Assembly (NCBI GenBank): GCA_015056565.1
Contig: SVGB01000017.1
Location: forward strand, 16,428-80,427
Source of the DNA: Butyrivibrio sp.
Lineage (GTDB): Bacteria; Bacillota; Clostridia; Lachnospirales; Lachnospiraceae
Reading direction: 5' to 3'
DNA length: 64,000 nt
The position numbers and the translations under genes were made by a program. Below the pieces are notes generated by a model. That model made no database searches. It saw only the letters and a list, made by a program, of their open reading frames with translations, and was not told the origin of the DNA. Positions 1-9,153 of the stretch are shown here, one piece after another. The stretch's first letter is position 1. Each line of letters begins with the position of its first letter.

Positions 1-764
1 GTAAACACTTCATATTCAGAGCAGACTGAAATTCCATAGAAAGTGTCTTGTTTCTGCAAGGTTGTAAATTCTTGTATAAACAGGAACCTGCCTGAGTATT
101 CATTGGAATTTATGTAGGACACAATGCTGGAAGTATGCGCTTTGGTAGCGTGTTTGCCATTCTGCGCTCTTTTCAAAATGATCTTCTTGGGCTCAAGAGA
201 CAGACCCTTACCTGTGTACTTCATGACACTTTCCTTCATGGTCCACATGCGGGTGTAGACATGGTCAAAAGAGCTATCGCCATGCTGGGCAGGATCGCCC
301 CAAAGGCCTGAATCAGTCAGTTCAGCCATAAGCTCCTTAGCAAGTTCCTTATCTTCTATATTAAAAACATGATCCACCAGGGAATCATTAAAGTGCTCAA
401 ACTTCTGGATATCTATGCCAACTTCCCTGTCAGAGACTGCAATCGCTGCTATGTCTCCTGAATGGGACAGGTTAAAAGAAAAGCCTGGAAGCCCCTGGAT
501 ATAGGGCTTGCCCTGAGGCCCTGTGGCAATCTCGTAATCTACTAAGGAGGGAAACTGCTTGCTGCCATCTGCAGACAGGTATTCTCTTAGAGCTCTGTCC
601 AGCAGTATCCCTGCTCCAAGACAGAGCCTCTTTGAGCCTTCTGGCTTTAAGGCATCTATTTTCTTTTTGCGCTCTATAGGCATCTTCTCATAAAAATCCC
701 TAAAGATTTCTTCATCTTTAAGAACTAAAGTGTCTAATAACAATAATCTGTTGTCTGTTTTCAT
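1..764 (-). CDS. 4'-phosphopantetheinyl transferase superfamily protein (3' part missing)
   Basis: I translated this by hand from an ATG at 764 on the minus strand. The frame stays open to the window edge, so the C-terminus is missing. The visible 250 or so residues carry the Sfp-type signatures in order: GKPYI, then FNLSHSGD, then VGIDIQ (the Mg-binding aspartate region), and later WTMKESVMKYTGKGLS, which is the W-x-x-KE-x-x-x-K block. The family transfers 4'-phosphopantetheine from CoA to acyl or peptidyl carrier proteins in the cytoplasm. Whether it serves fatty-acid or nonribosomal/polyketide carriers cannot be told from the fragment. It is transcribed away from the surface-protein locus. 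Confidence 0.88.
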   Translation of the reverse strand, partial: MKTDNRLLLLDTLVLKDEEIFRDFYEKMPIERKKKIDALKPEGSKRLCLGAGILLDRALREYLSADGSKQFPSLVDYEIATGPQGKPYIQGLPGFSFNLSHSGDIAAIAVSDREVGIDIQKFEHFNDSLVDHVFNIEDKELAKELMAELTDSGLWGDPAQHGDSSFDHVYTRMWTMKESVMKYTGKGLSLEPKKIILKRAQNGKHATKAHTSSIVSYINSNEYSGRFLFIQEFTTLQKQDTFYGISVCSEYEVF

Positions 765-890
765 TTATAAAACTCCCATGAAATCTATATAACCCATTAT
801 CCCACATAAGTAAACCAATAATTAAATTATTAAAATTTTATAAATTTCATAAACAGAATTTTATGAAAGAATTACATAATTTCGTTTAAT

Positions 891-925
891 TATGATGGGT
901 CATATGATGAGTCATTTTTTATAAT
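891..925 (+). promoter_or_regulatory. Promoter with tandem 12-bp direct repeat
   Basis: Two adjacent 12-mers, TATGATGGGTCA (891-902) and TATGATGAGTCA (903-914), differ at one base. They end 5 bp before a perfect TATAAT (920-925). No good -35 hexamer is present; the repeats cover its place. This layout is typical of activator-dependent promoters in which a response regulator binds direct repeats spaced about one helical turn apart. It would drive the small protein at 949 and probably the giant gene at 1214. Confidence 0.45.
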
Positions 926-948
926 GGGGACCATGAAAGGATATGATC

Positions 949-1155
949 ATGGGAAAAAGTGATGCTACAAAAAAAGGAACTTTCATCGTGAAAGTTGAAT
1001 ATTGTCAGAACGAAACCTGGCAGGGACAGGTGGTCTGGGCTGAGGAAAACAGATCAGTTCGGTTCAGAAGTGCGCTTGAGCTTATGAAGCTCATGGATGA
1101 AGCCATGGCAAGTGGCAGGGCAGTCACATTTGAACGTGAACATTCAGCTTCGTAA
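949..1155 (+). CDS. Small protein of a TWQG/FRS family, paralogue A (68 aa)
   Basis: I do not know a named family. The ATG at 949 is preferred over the one at 943 because AAAGG (936-940) is well spaced for it and the paralogue at 8900 also begins MGKS. The core reads TFIVKV, then TWQG, then WAEEN, then RFRS, then LE-KLM-EA. About 25 of 43 aligned core residues match the protein at 8900-9079. There is no signal peptide or membrane segment, so it is probably cytoplasmic. It sits 58 bp upstream of the giant surface protein gene and in the same direction. A role in expression, export or assembly of that protein is inference only. Confidence 0.75.
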   Translation: MGKSDATKKGTFIVKVEYCQNETWQGQVVWAEENRSVRFRSALELMKLMDEAMASGRAVTFEREHSAS

Positions 1156-1213
1156 CCATTAATTAAGTTGTTTTCACATGTAAACTTTTTTATTACTTTT
1201 AGGGAGGCGTAAA

Positions 1214-4200
1214 ATGCTACGAACATGTAAGAAACTCTTAGCTTTCTTGTTGGCTTTAGCTCTTGTATTCACTACATTCACTAGTGATTACACATCAGCT
1301 AAAGTTTTTGCTGAGGGCGACACCACAGAAGAGCAGGGCAATCCAGAGGAAGAACAGGGAGAGCCCAAGAATGAGTCTGAGGATGAGGGAGAATCCGAGG
1401 ATGAGGAAGAGTCTGAAGAGGAGTCTGAGGACGAGGAATCTGAAGACGAAGAAGAATCAGAGGAATCAGAAGAGTCTGAAGACGAGGAAGAGTCTGAGGA
1501 CGAGGCTGAAGATGCTGAATCAGAAGAAACAGAAGAAGAATCAGAGGCTTCTGAAGAGGACGAGGAAGGCCGTATCGTAATTACTTATGTAGTTGATGGC
1601 GAAGGCGGTTCTGTTTCTAATGCAAAAGAATCTTTTGATCCAGATAGCGAAGAGATAACTCTTGATGGTGCCACAGCAACACCTGATGTAGGATTTGAGT
1701 TTGTGAGCTGGACAGGTGGTTATCTTGAGAATTATACAGATGCTACTTTGGTTCCTGATTATACAAAGATTGAAGAAAACGTAGAGTTTACTGCTAATTT
1801 TAAGGCTGTAGAGGCTGAGGAAGAAGAGGCAGAAACGGAGAACGATATTGATGAAACAATATCTACTGATCTTGCAACTGTTTTAGTCCAGGCTGGAGAA
1901 GGTGTGTTCCCTGAAGGGACAATAGTAAAGGTTTCAGATGTTGATAGTTCTAAGGCATTTGATATTGCAAAAAAAGAGCTTGATGGCGTGACTGCAGCTA
2001 AGGGCGTAGATATTTCTTTTGAAGATGCTGATGGTGTGAAGGTTCAGCCAGCAGATTCTAAGAAGGTACATGTTGAGATCAAATTAAGTGAAGCCCTTGA
2101 AGGCGATAGTTTTGTTTTACTTCATGAGCATGATGGCAATGTAGACAATCTTGGAGCAGCTAAGGCAGATGGGGCAAGCTGTGACGTATCAAGCTTCTCT
2201 CCATTTGTGATTGCAGCTGTTGAAGCTGAGGAAGAAGTTGAGTATCCTGCAAAAGATTTTTCAGGATCAGCGAATGGCCTTTATGTTAAGGTAAGTGCAC
2301 CTAAGGGAGCATTCCCTGCAGATACAGAGATGGTGGTTACAGGTGTTGATTCTGCAAACAGAATCGGCGCTATCAATAAGGCAATCAGTGGTATTGCTGG
2401 TTCTGTAAAGGTTGTTGATATTTCATTCTACCTTGACGGCGTTAAGATTGAGCCCGAAAAGTCTGTAGATGTTTCAATCACCTTTTCTGGTGCAGATTCT
2501 GATGCTAAATATAATGTAGTACATATTGAAGACAACGGATCAGTTGAAGTTGTAGCTGATGAATATGACATAAGTGGTAATGTTGCAAACTTTGAAACAG
2601 ACAGCTTTTCAGAGTATGGTGTAGTAGGACTGTTAGCATTCACTATTCAGTCTGCTTCAGATTCATTTGTAATGAACAGTGAAGGAGCAGATGTTTACGC
2701 GGTTATCGATCCGGTATCTTCAGTTACTGATACGAAGGTCAACTGGGAGATAGTCAGTGATAAGACCACAGCGCCCGGGGCAAAAGTTCTTCCATCGCAG
2801 GGCGACAGAGCTAAGGTTACAGCAACCGGAGTAGGCACAGTAGTTGTAAAGGGATCTCTTAATCAGGATTCAACTTACTTTGATACTGTAGAGATTCGCG
2901 TTACACCAGTAATGGTAACAAAGATTTCAGTAAGTCTAACAGCTAACGGAAAGACCTATGATCCTTCAAAGAGTTCTTCATATGTTGTAGGAAATAGCAA
3001 GGGAACAAGCACCGGAATAGCAAAAGCAACAATAGCTCCGTTGAATGCTGCTGATAAGACTATAACCTGGACTACAACTGATGAAGGACTTGCTAAGATA
3101 ACAAATGTGAAAAGTGATGGTAGCGCTGAGATTAAATTTGGTACCACTCCTAATCTGGACGGAGTTGTAACTATTTATGCTACCAATGAGGCATCAGACG
3201 TTATGGGGTCTGTGAAAGTGAGGGTATTAAGCCAAAATCCTTATACAAATCTTACAGCAAATGCCTTTCAAACTAATCAGTTCAAGAAAAAAATTACAGG
3301 ACTTGTAGTTCCAGCAAGCGTAGATGGAACTCTTGTATCAGATATTTTTGAGAGCAATTATGTAATTGATAACATTACTTACTCTTTTACTGGCACAGTT
3401 TACTACAATTCTAATAACTACACTAATCAGCAGAACTGGGCAGACATGAAAACCTGGACGCAGGTTGAAGCGGTAAGGTGGTACGATAATAAGCTTCAAT
3501 ATAAGGCAAAAGGAGCAAATGGCTTTTCTGATCTTAGGGGAACTCTTTATCCTATCCTTGTCAATGCTGAAGGCGGTGAGGACACCGAGAATATAGGAAT
3601 TGGAATAACAGACTGGGGATATAAAAATTCTGATAAAGATGCTAAAGGATACATAAAGAAAACTCTGCAGCTTTCTATGTATAATACTTTAACAGGAAGC
3701 GTTATACTCGATCCAGCCAAGGTGGGCGAAAAAGATGGATCAGGTGTTTTAAGATTCCATGATGGTGTTAAAGGAGAAGGTGTAAGAGTATACGGCGGAA
3801 TTTCTCTAGATGCAGGTGATTCTGATTATGATAGTGAAAAGTATCTGATATTTAAGTCAAGTGGTAGCTATGACTATGATAACCTTCAACAAAATGTTGA
3901 TCTTATTAAGAAGCTTTACAATAATGGTACTGCAGGGTATGGCGCTTGGAAATATGTGGAAACAATTGATGGATCAGGAACAGCATCTGTTACTTTTGAA
4001 GATATTACATCTCAGGAGCATTATATCGTAATATGTGTCATTGCACCTAAAACCATCAATATCAGTTATACATCTTCTATTGAGGCATCACCAATGCCTG
4101 AAAATGAAGCAGGCGTAAAGGTTCTTGATAAAGATGGAAGCGCAGCAGTAGAGAGAAAGTATACAGTATCAAATGTAGAACCTGTAGATGCGACAGGAAA

Positions 4201-7200
4201 GCATATCTTTGTAGGATGGATCTACAACAACCATCTTTACAGAGGCGGTGATGTGATAACTGTTCCTCACTCAGATATCGTATTTGAAGCAAAGTGGGCT
4301 GATGCTGCGCAGGTCATTGGATACAAGGTTGCACCAGGGCAGGAGAGCTGGGGTAGCATAGATAAGAGCAGCGAAGTTATCAAGGCTAACATGCAAGGCT
4401 CATTTGCATCACCGAAGGAAGGATATTACTTTGAAAACTGGAAAGCCCAGGACGGTACTACTGTAGTTTCTTCTACTAATCATTTTACACCTGCAGGTGA
4501 TCTTCTTAAGAGTAATGCGATTTACTATGCTTACTTTAAAAAGAACCCCAAGATTACTGCAACTGTAACTAACGGAGTATTGGAGGGCTCTACAGAGACC
4601 TCTAAGACGTATTCAGTAGCGTATAATGGCGGATTGAACATAGTCGCTACTCCAAATGAAGGATATGTGCTTGAAAGTATCAAGCTGGATGACAATACAG
4701 TTGACATAACAACAGGAACACATGGAATTGTTACGGTTAGCGAAAATGGTAAAGTATCTGTTGCATTTAGAAATGTTGTAGACGATCATTCTCTTGAGGT
4801 TAAATGGAAGCAGAAAAATGTAGGATATACTGTTAAGTGGTTTGATGTAGATGATAAGACAGAACCAATCAAGATCGATCAACGAACAACATCAAATGCA
4901 ACAGCATCTGTAACAACAGAGGATAAGACGCTGGCAGGCTATAACTATCAAGAAGTCATTGGTGAAACAGTTGAGAGCGCCACAGTAAATCCAGATGGTT
5001 CAACTGTGCTTAAACTCTATTTCAGTGCAAATAAGCATAGTGTTACCTACAAGCTGGTTGATAACACGCCTGTACCAGACGGATATCAAGGTCCTGATCC
5101 ACAAAACGATGTAAAGTTTAATGCTAAGGTCGATAAAGCGTCAGATACTGATTATAACGTATTTGCCGGATATACATTCAGCGGCTGGACTGGTAAGACC
5201 ACATCAGGTGAGACAGTTGCCGTAGATAACACCGGTAAGTTTGTAATGCCAGATGAAGATGTTATCTTTACTGGTAGTTACACAGCTGGGGATGTTAATT
5301 ATACAGTTAGGTGGTTTGAGCTGCTGGACAATGGAGATGCGGAACCGCTTGCTCATAATAAAGAAGGAAAAACTGAAGAAATACGTACAGAAAAAGCAGG
5401 TTCAAATGTAGAGGCTAGTAATGCTGATAAGACTGTCGAGGGTTATGAATATATAGAAGTTGACACTACTAAGGCCAAGACTATTGATAAGATTGACAAG
5501 ATAAATGGCGATGGTTCATCGGAACTTCATCTTTACTTTGAAAAGAAGACAGTACAAATACATTTCAGATATGCAAAAGCTGCACCTGCTGGTACACAGC
5601 CGGAAATAGCTGAAGCGCAGGTAATATCAAAGAAATACAATGACCAGATAACCTCATCAGAGCTTCTTGATGTTAAAGCTGCTGCAGGCTACACATTCTC
5701 CGGCTGGAAAGCTGAGAATAACAGCCTTAAGGACAGAGGTATCGAGGACGGCGCTGTTGTTGGTGATTTCCACATGCCAGCTAATGATGTGTATCTTGTA
5801 GGCGATTTTGTTGCAAATGATAACATACCTTTCACAGTCGAGTACTGGATCCAGAATATTGATGACGACGACTATACAAGGGATGATAATAAGACTGTTT
5901 CTGATAAGAAAGGTACAACCGGTCAATCTGCGAAAAAGTTCTTTACATATGATGAAAGCAGCTTTGAAGGATTAACTATTGTAGAGGATAAGACAGAGTA
6001 TGTAAGTGTCAAAGATGGTAAAGTTGTTGATACGATGGATGATGACGAGATTCTAGGAGATGGATCTTTAGTAATAAGACTCTACTACAATAGACAGGAG
6101 TTCAAGGTTTCGTATCAGTATAGTGATGCTTCAGGTCAGCCCAAGGCTTCTGACATTACTCCAACAGCTGCAGCACTTAACGATAATGGCGAGTACGCTG
6201 GAACATTCAGATATGGCGCACTTGTTCCAGTTGTTGATACTAAATCTGTTAAGGCGATTGGATATGAATTTGCTGGCTGGAAGTATAAAAGCTGGTATGA
6301 GTTTGAAACAGAAACAAGAGTTACTACTCTTTTTGCAAGGCTTCAAAAGCTGGTAAGCGGAAAGTATGCACCTGCAACGCAGACATATTTCGAGATGCCT
6401 GCAGGAGATGTAGTAATTGAAGGATCTTTTGTGCCAAATACAGATACGAAGTACGTTGTAGCTCACTATCTTGAGACAACTGAAACAGGCAAGTATGAAC
6501 TTGGTGCTGTTGATAAGATCCAGGACATAACAGCAAATCCTGAAAAAAAGACAGGAACAACAGGAAAAACTCTTGAAGCTAAGGACTATGTTCGAGAAGT
6601 TAAGGGTTACAAGCGTAATACAAGTGTAAAGAAAGATGAGTTCAGAGCAGGCGCTGATGGTAAGACCGAGCTCATAGAACCTGTCATCCAGGCGGATGGA
6701 ACTCTTCTTATCAATGTATACTATCAGCATGATATGGATAAGGTTGAGTTCTATGTGCTCCTACCAAAACAGCCTATTCCGGCAGATGGATCACCAAGAG
6801 ATTCAAAGAACTATTATCCATATAATTCAGGTGCTTCATCTGTTAGTTGGATTGGACAAGCAGACAATAAGGGCGTTTCATTCCCGTTGTATGACACTAA
6901 TCCTGACCGCTTAAGTAATGCTGTAGAAAAGGTAATAGTTTCAAGACCGAAAAGTGTTATTAATAATGATGCTACCTTTAAGAGCTTGTATCCTAATGTC
7001 ACTGAATCAGACATCGTGTGGTATGTATACAAGCATGAAGGCAGTGTGAGTCATATCGACGGATATATTAAGAACCAGTCAGTTACTGTAACTTATAACA
7101 AGAACGATGGTTCACAGACTCCTGCATATCCTGATAAGAACGCCAAGACTGGTAATTACACAGTTCTTGGAGCCGAAAACAATTCTGTTGAGGCACTTAT

Positions 7201-8605
7201 GTCCAGAGAGGGCTACAAGTTTGAGGGATGGAGCCGTAATAAGGATGGTTCTGGAGATGTGTACAAGCCTGGCCAAAGCATCGTCGTAATGGACAGCATC
7301 GACCTTTATGCAATATGGTCAAAGAAGAATTTCAAGGTTCAGTACGTGTACGATAAGGTACCTACAGGAATGACTCCTCCTCAGCTTCCTTATGGTGGAC
7401 AGGAAAAAGATTTTGAATTTGACTCTGATGTATCAATAGAAGCTGATCCAGAAGCACCAGAAGGATATGTATTTACAGGTTGGGAATTACCTGAAGGTGT
7501 GGTAGTTGATACAGCGACAAATACATTCAAGATGCCAGCTAAGGAAGTTGTTATAAAAGGCTCTTTTGCTGAAAAACTTAAGATCAAACTGGTGCTTAAG
7601 TCTGCTACAGAAGGTGATGGCCTTGAGACAACCTATAACGGACAGCTTCAGGCTGCTAAGGTAACTGTAGACTTCGATGTTGAAGGATATAATGAGAATT
7701 CCGGCATCATGAGCTTCATAAATAGCATGCTTGGATTATTCATGATCAGATCCTATGCGGCTGAGGATGATCTTGAGAATGCAGCAGAAAAGCATGGCAT
7801 AGTCGTTTCAGGATGGGAGCTTTATGGAGGTGAAGGAATTGATGCCAATAAGGATCTTCCTGGAACTGAAGAAAAACTTCTTGAGGAGCATAATAGGGAC
7901 TATCCTGTAATGCTTGATCTTGCAGGCCTTAATATAACTAAGGATGGCAAGGACATCACAGATTATGTTGATGTAACTGTTGTTGATGCAGATGGAGAGG
8001 AGGTATCTGATCTTGAAGAAGCTGTTACAGTTGGATACTTAACTATCCTTCCAAGAAAGGTAACATTCAGAACAAGTTCTGCTTCAAAGACAGCTGACGG
8101 AACAGCTCTTACAAGTCCAGCTTATGAGATTTTGGGAGATGGATTTGTACAGGCTATTGGTGAAGATGAGAAGATCGGTGATGAGGTAACAAATATTCAT
8201 ACTACAGGATCGATCACAACACCAGGTACAACAAAGAATACCATTACCTTTGATAAGGCTGATCACTTTAGACAGGATACTAACTATGTGATTTCTTATG
8301 AACTGGGTGATCTTACTGTTAATCCAACTCCTACACCAGGACCATCAGATGATGATACACCAAGTGATCCGGGAACACCTACAACAACAATTCCTGATGC
8401 ACCAGTTGCAACAGCACCAGCACCTACTGGAGCAGTACTTGGAGCACAGAGAGATGTTCCTGTTGACGGACCTGCAGTTCTCGGTGCAAGAAGAGCTGGC
8501 ACTGACGATTCTACAAACAGGGCGGCAAGAGCATTTGTGATCCTTGTTTCAGCAGCAGTAGCTCTTTCACTGTTGATCGCAGGGAAGAAGAAAAAGGAAA
8601 ATTGA
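1214..8605 (+). CDS. Giant secreted multi-repeat cell-surface protein (2463 aa), InlB B-repeat/MucBP-like
   Basis: A signal peptide (about residues 1-33) follows a good AGGGAGG ribosome site. Residues 35-120 are an almost pure Glu/Asp/Ser tract. After it come an InlB-repeat-like module (to about 200), two related modules of about 115 residues (216-335 and 350-475), Ig-like modules (to about 670), a non-repetitive part (675-950), and then a long array (955-2120). The array repeats GY-F-GW followed by F-MP--DV---G-F at least four times, alternating with domains beginning V-W or VEYW. MBG-like sequence (2125-2365), a Pro/Thr linker, two VLGA(Q/R)R motifs, one membrane helix (about 2440-2457) and a KKKK tail follow. 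No LPXTG is present. It is probably an adhesin or matrix protein anchored by its C-terminus. Ligand unknown. Confidence 0.88.
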   Translation: MLRTCKKLLAFLLALALVFTTFTSDYTSAKVFAEGDTTEEQGNPEEEQGEPKNESEDEGESEDEEESEEESEDEESEDEEESEESEESEDEEESEDEAEDAESEETEEESEASEEDEEGRIVITYVVDGEGGSVSNAKESFDPDSEEITLDGATATPDVGFEFVSWTGGYLENYTDATLVPDYTKIEENVEFTANFKAVEAEEEEAETENDIDETISTDLATVLVQAGEGVFPEGTIVKVSDVDSSKAFDIAKKELDGVTAAKGVDISFEDADGVKVQPADSKKVHVEIKLSEALEGDSFVLLHEHDGNVDNLGAAKADGASCDVSSFSPFVIAAVEAEEEVEYPAKDFSGSANGLYVKVSAPKGAFPADTEMVVTGVDSANRIGAINKAISGIAGSVKVVDISFYLDGVKIEPEKSVDVSITFSGADSDAKYNVVHIEDNGSVEVVADEYDISGNVANFETDSFSEYGVVGLLAFTIQSASDSFVMNSEGADVYAVIDPVSSVTDTKVNWEIVSDKTTAPGAKVLPSQGDRAKVTATGVGTVVVKGSLNQDSTYFDTVEIRVTPVMVTKISVSLTANGKTYDPSKSSSYVVGNSKGTSTGIAKATIAPLNAADKTITWTTTDEGLAKITNVKSDGSAEIKFGTTPNLDGVVTIYATNEASDVMGSVKVRVLSQNPYTNLTANAFQTNQFKKKITGLVVPASVDGTLVSDIFESNYVIDNITYSFTGTVYYNSNNYTNQQNWADMKTWTQVEAVRWYDNKLQYKAKGANGFSDLRGTLYPILVNAEGGEDTENIGIGITDWGYKNSDKDAKGYIKKTLQLSMYNTLTGSVILDPAKVGEKDGSGVLRFHDGVKGEGVRVYGGISLDAGDSDYDSEKYLIFKSSGSYDYDNLQQNVDLIKKLYNNGTAGYGAWKYVETIDGSGTASVTFEDITSQEHYIVICVIAPKTINISYTSSIEASPMPENEAGVKVLDKDGSAAVERKYTVSNVEPVDATGKHIFVGWIYNNHLYRGGDVITVPHSDIVFEAKWADAAQVIGYKVAPGQESWGSIDKSSEVIKANMQGSFASPKEGYYFENWKAQDGTTVVSSTNHFTPAGDLLKSNAIYYAYFKKNPKITATVTNGVLEGSTETSKTYSVAYNGGLNIVATPNEGYVLESIKLDDNTVDITTGTHGIVTVSENGKVSVAFRNVVDDHSLEVKWKQKNVGYTVKWFDVDDKTEPIKIDQRTTSNATASVTTEDKTLAGYNYQEVIGETVESATVNPDGSTVLKLYFSANKHSVTYKLVDNTPVPDGYQGPDPQNDVKFNAKVDKASDTDYNVFAGYTFSGWTGKTTSGETVAVDNTGKFVMPDEDVIFTGSYTAGDVNYTVRWFELLDNGDAEPLAHNKEGKTEEIRTEKAGSNVEASNADKTVEGYEYIEVDTTKAKTIDKIDKINGDGSSELHLYFEKKTVQIHFRYAKAAPAGTQPEIAEAQVISKKYNDQITSSELLDVKAAAGYTFSGWKAENNSLKDRGIEDGAVVGDFHMPANDVYLVGDFVANDNIPFTVEYWIQNIDDDDYTRDDNKTVSDKKGTTGQSAKKFFTYDESSFEGLTIVEDKTEYVSVKDGKVVDTMDDDEILGDGSLVIRLYYNRQEFKVSYQYSDASGQPKASDITPTAAALNDNGEYAGTFRYGALVPVVDTKSVKAIGYEFAGWKYKSWYEFETETRVTTLFARLQKLVSGKYAPATQTYFEMPAGDVVIEGSFVPNTDTKYVVAHYLETTETGKYELGAVDKIQDITANPEKKTGTTGKTLEAKDYVREVKGYKRNTSVKKDEFRAGADGKTELIEPVIQADGTLLINVYYQHDMDKVEFYVLLPKQPIPADGSPRDSKNYYPYNSGASSVSWIGQADNKGVSFPLYDTNPDRLSNAVEKVIVSRPKSVINNDATFKSLYPNVTESDIVWYVYKHEGSVSHIDGYIKNQSVTVTYNKNDGSQTPAYPDKNAKTGNYTVLGAENNSVEALMSREGYKFEGWSRNKDGSGDVYKPGQSIVVMDSIDLYAIWSKKNFKVQYVYDKVPTGMTPPQLPYGGQEKDFEFDSDVSIEADPEAPEGYVFTGWELPEGVVVDTATNTFKMPAKEVVIKGSFAEKLKIKLVLKSATEGDGLETTYNGQLQAAKVTVDFDVEGYNENSGIMSFINSMLGLFMIRSYAAEDDLENAAEKHGIVVSGWELYGGEGIDANKDLPGTEEKLLEEHNRDYPVMLDLAGLNITKDGKDITDYVDVTVVDADGEEVSDLEEAVTVGYLTILPRKVTFRTSSASKTADGTALTSPAYEILGDGFVQAIGEDEKIGDEVTNIHTTGSITTPGTTKNTITFDKADHFRQDTNYVISYELGDLTVNPTPTPGPSDDDTPSDPGTPTTTIPDAPVATAPAPTGAVLGAQRDVPVDGPAVLGARRAGTDDSTNRAARAFVILVSAAVALSLLIAGKKKKEN

Positions 8606-8637
8606 GATAGAAAATCTCCGATTTTCGTGATCGAAGT

Positions 8638-8675
8638 TTGTTCTGGCGAGCGGAGCGAGAGCAGAACTTCCTTAT
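8638..8675. repeat. Dispersed hairpin repeat, copy 1
   Basis: The outer stem GTTCTG/CAGAAC (8640-8645 and 8662-8667) encloses a purine-rich loop containing GAGCGGAGCGAG. The flanks TTGTTCTGGCGA and GAGAGCAGAACTTCCTTAT recur almost exactly at 63852-63896 between bcd and etfB, with a different loop. It lies just after the giant gene's stop and before its terminator. The purpose is unknown; an RNA-level processing or stability element is possible. Confidence 0.6.
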
Positions 8676-8696
8676 AGAAATGCAATATGATCTAAT

Positions 8697-8736
8697 AAAG
8701 GCGACTGACCGTGTAATGCGGCCAGTTGCCTTTTTG
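8697..8736 (+). terminator. Rho-independent terminator after the giant surface-protein gene
   Basis: AAGGC-ACTG-CCG pairs with CGG-CAGT-GCCTTTTT, with small internal mismatches and a TGTAATG loop, followed by a T run. The hairpin ends the transcript of the 1214 gene. Confidence 0.75.
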
Positions 8737-8836
8737 TAGTGTGCAAAAAAGAAGACACAATTCGTTCAATAATGTGAATTTTGTGTGAAAAAACGAAATA
8801 TTACAAAGGATGTAACAAATACATATAAATACGTAG

Positions 8837-8842
8837 TATAAT
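8837..8842 (+). promoter_or_regulatory. Candidate -10 box for the second small protein
   Basis: A perfect TATAAT lies 58 bp before the ATG at 8900, without a recognisable -35 at the normal spacing. It is similar in style to the promoter at 891-925, which suggests activator-dependent transcription. The evidence is weak. Confidence 0.35.
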
Positions 8843-8899
8843 CACACTTAGGGGGAATATATGTAGGCTGTTGATGTAGTTGTGTGAGGGTATGGCATC

Positions 8900-9079
8900 A
8901 TGGGGAAGAGCACATTTATCGTCAAGATCGATAATCATCAAAAGGACACATGGCAGGGAGAGATCATCTGGGCTGATGAGAATAAGAGGAGGCGCTTTAG
9001 AAGTTGCCTTGAGATGCTAAAACTAATGAATGAAGCCTGGGAGAATAGTGACAATAAGGAAGTCAAAAAGACAAATTGA
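8900..9079 (+). CDS. Small protein of the TWQG/FRS family, paralogue B (59 aa)
   Basis: I found this by reading the sequence. The ATG at 8900 follows a GAGGG ribosome site (8886-8890), and the stop is TGA at 9077-9079. The protein starts MGKSTFIVKI, then DTWQG, WADEN, RRFRS and LKLMNEA, the same core as the protein at 949-1155, and has a short lysine-rich tail. Start context, length class and direction match paralogue A, so the giant surface gene is bracketed by the pair. A strong terminator follows at once. No known domain or function can be assigned. Confidence 0.78.
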   Translation: MGKSTFIVKIDNHQKDTWQGEIIWADENKRRRFRSCLEMLKLMNEAWENSDNKEVKKTN

Positions 9080-9102
9080 CAGGAAATTGAATACACAATA
9101 AT

Positions 9103-9142
9103 AAAAGCTAACCAAAAATTATAAAAAATGGTTAGCTTTTTT
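9103..9142 (+). terminator. Rho-independent terminator after paralogue B
   Basis: AAAAGCTAACCA (9103-9114) pairs with TGGTTAGCTTTTTT (from 9129) across an A/T loop. It separates the small gene from the sigma-28 promoter that begins at 9154. Confidence 0.85.
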
Positions 9143-9153
9143 CTTTTTTGTTG

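Noticed and set aside
1263..1580. Arg/Lys-rich open frame overlapping the acidic tract
   Set aside because: It is the shifted-frame shadow of the GAG/GAA repeats of the surface protein and has no ribosome site.
6131..6730. 199-residue open frame on the minus strand inside the giant gene
   Set aside because: It has no ribosome site, an odd Cys/Ser/Ile-rich composition, and lies fully within a well-supported gene.
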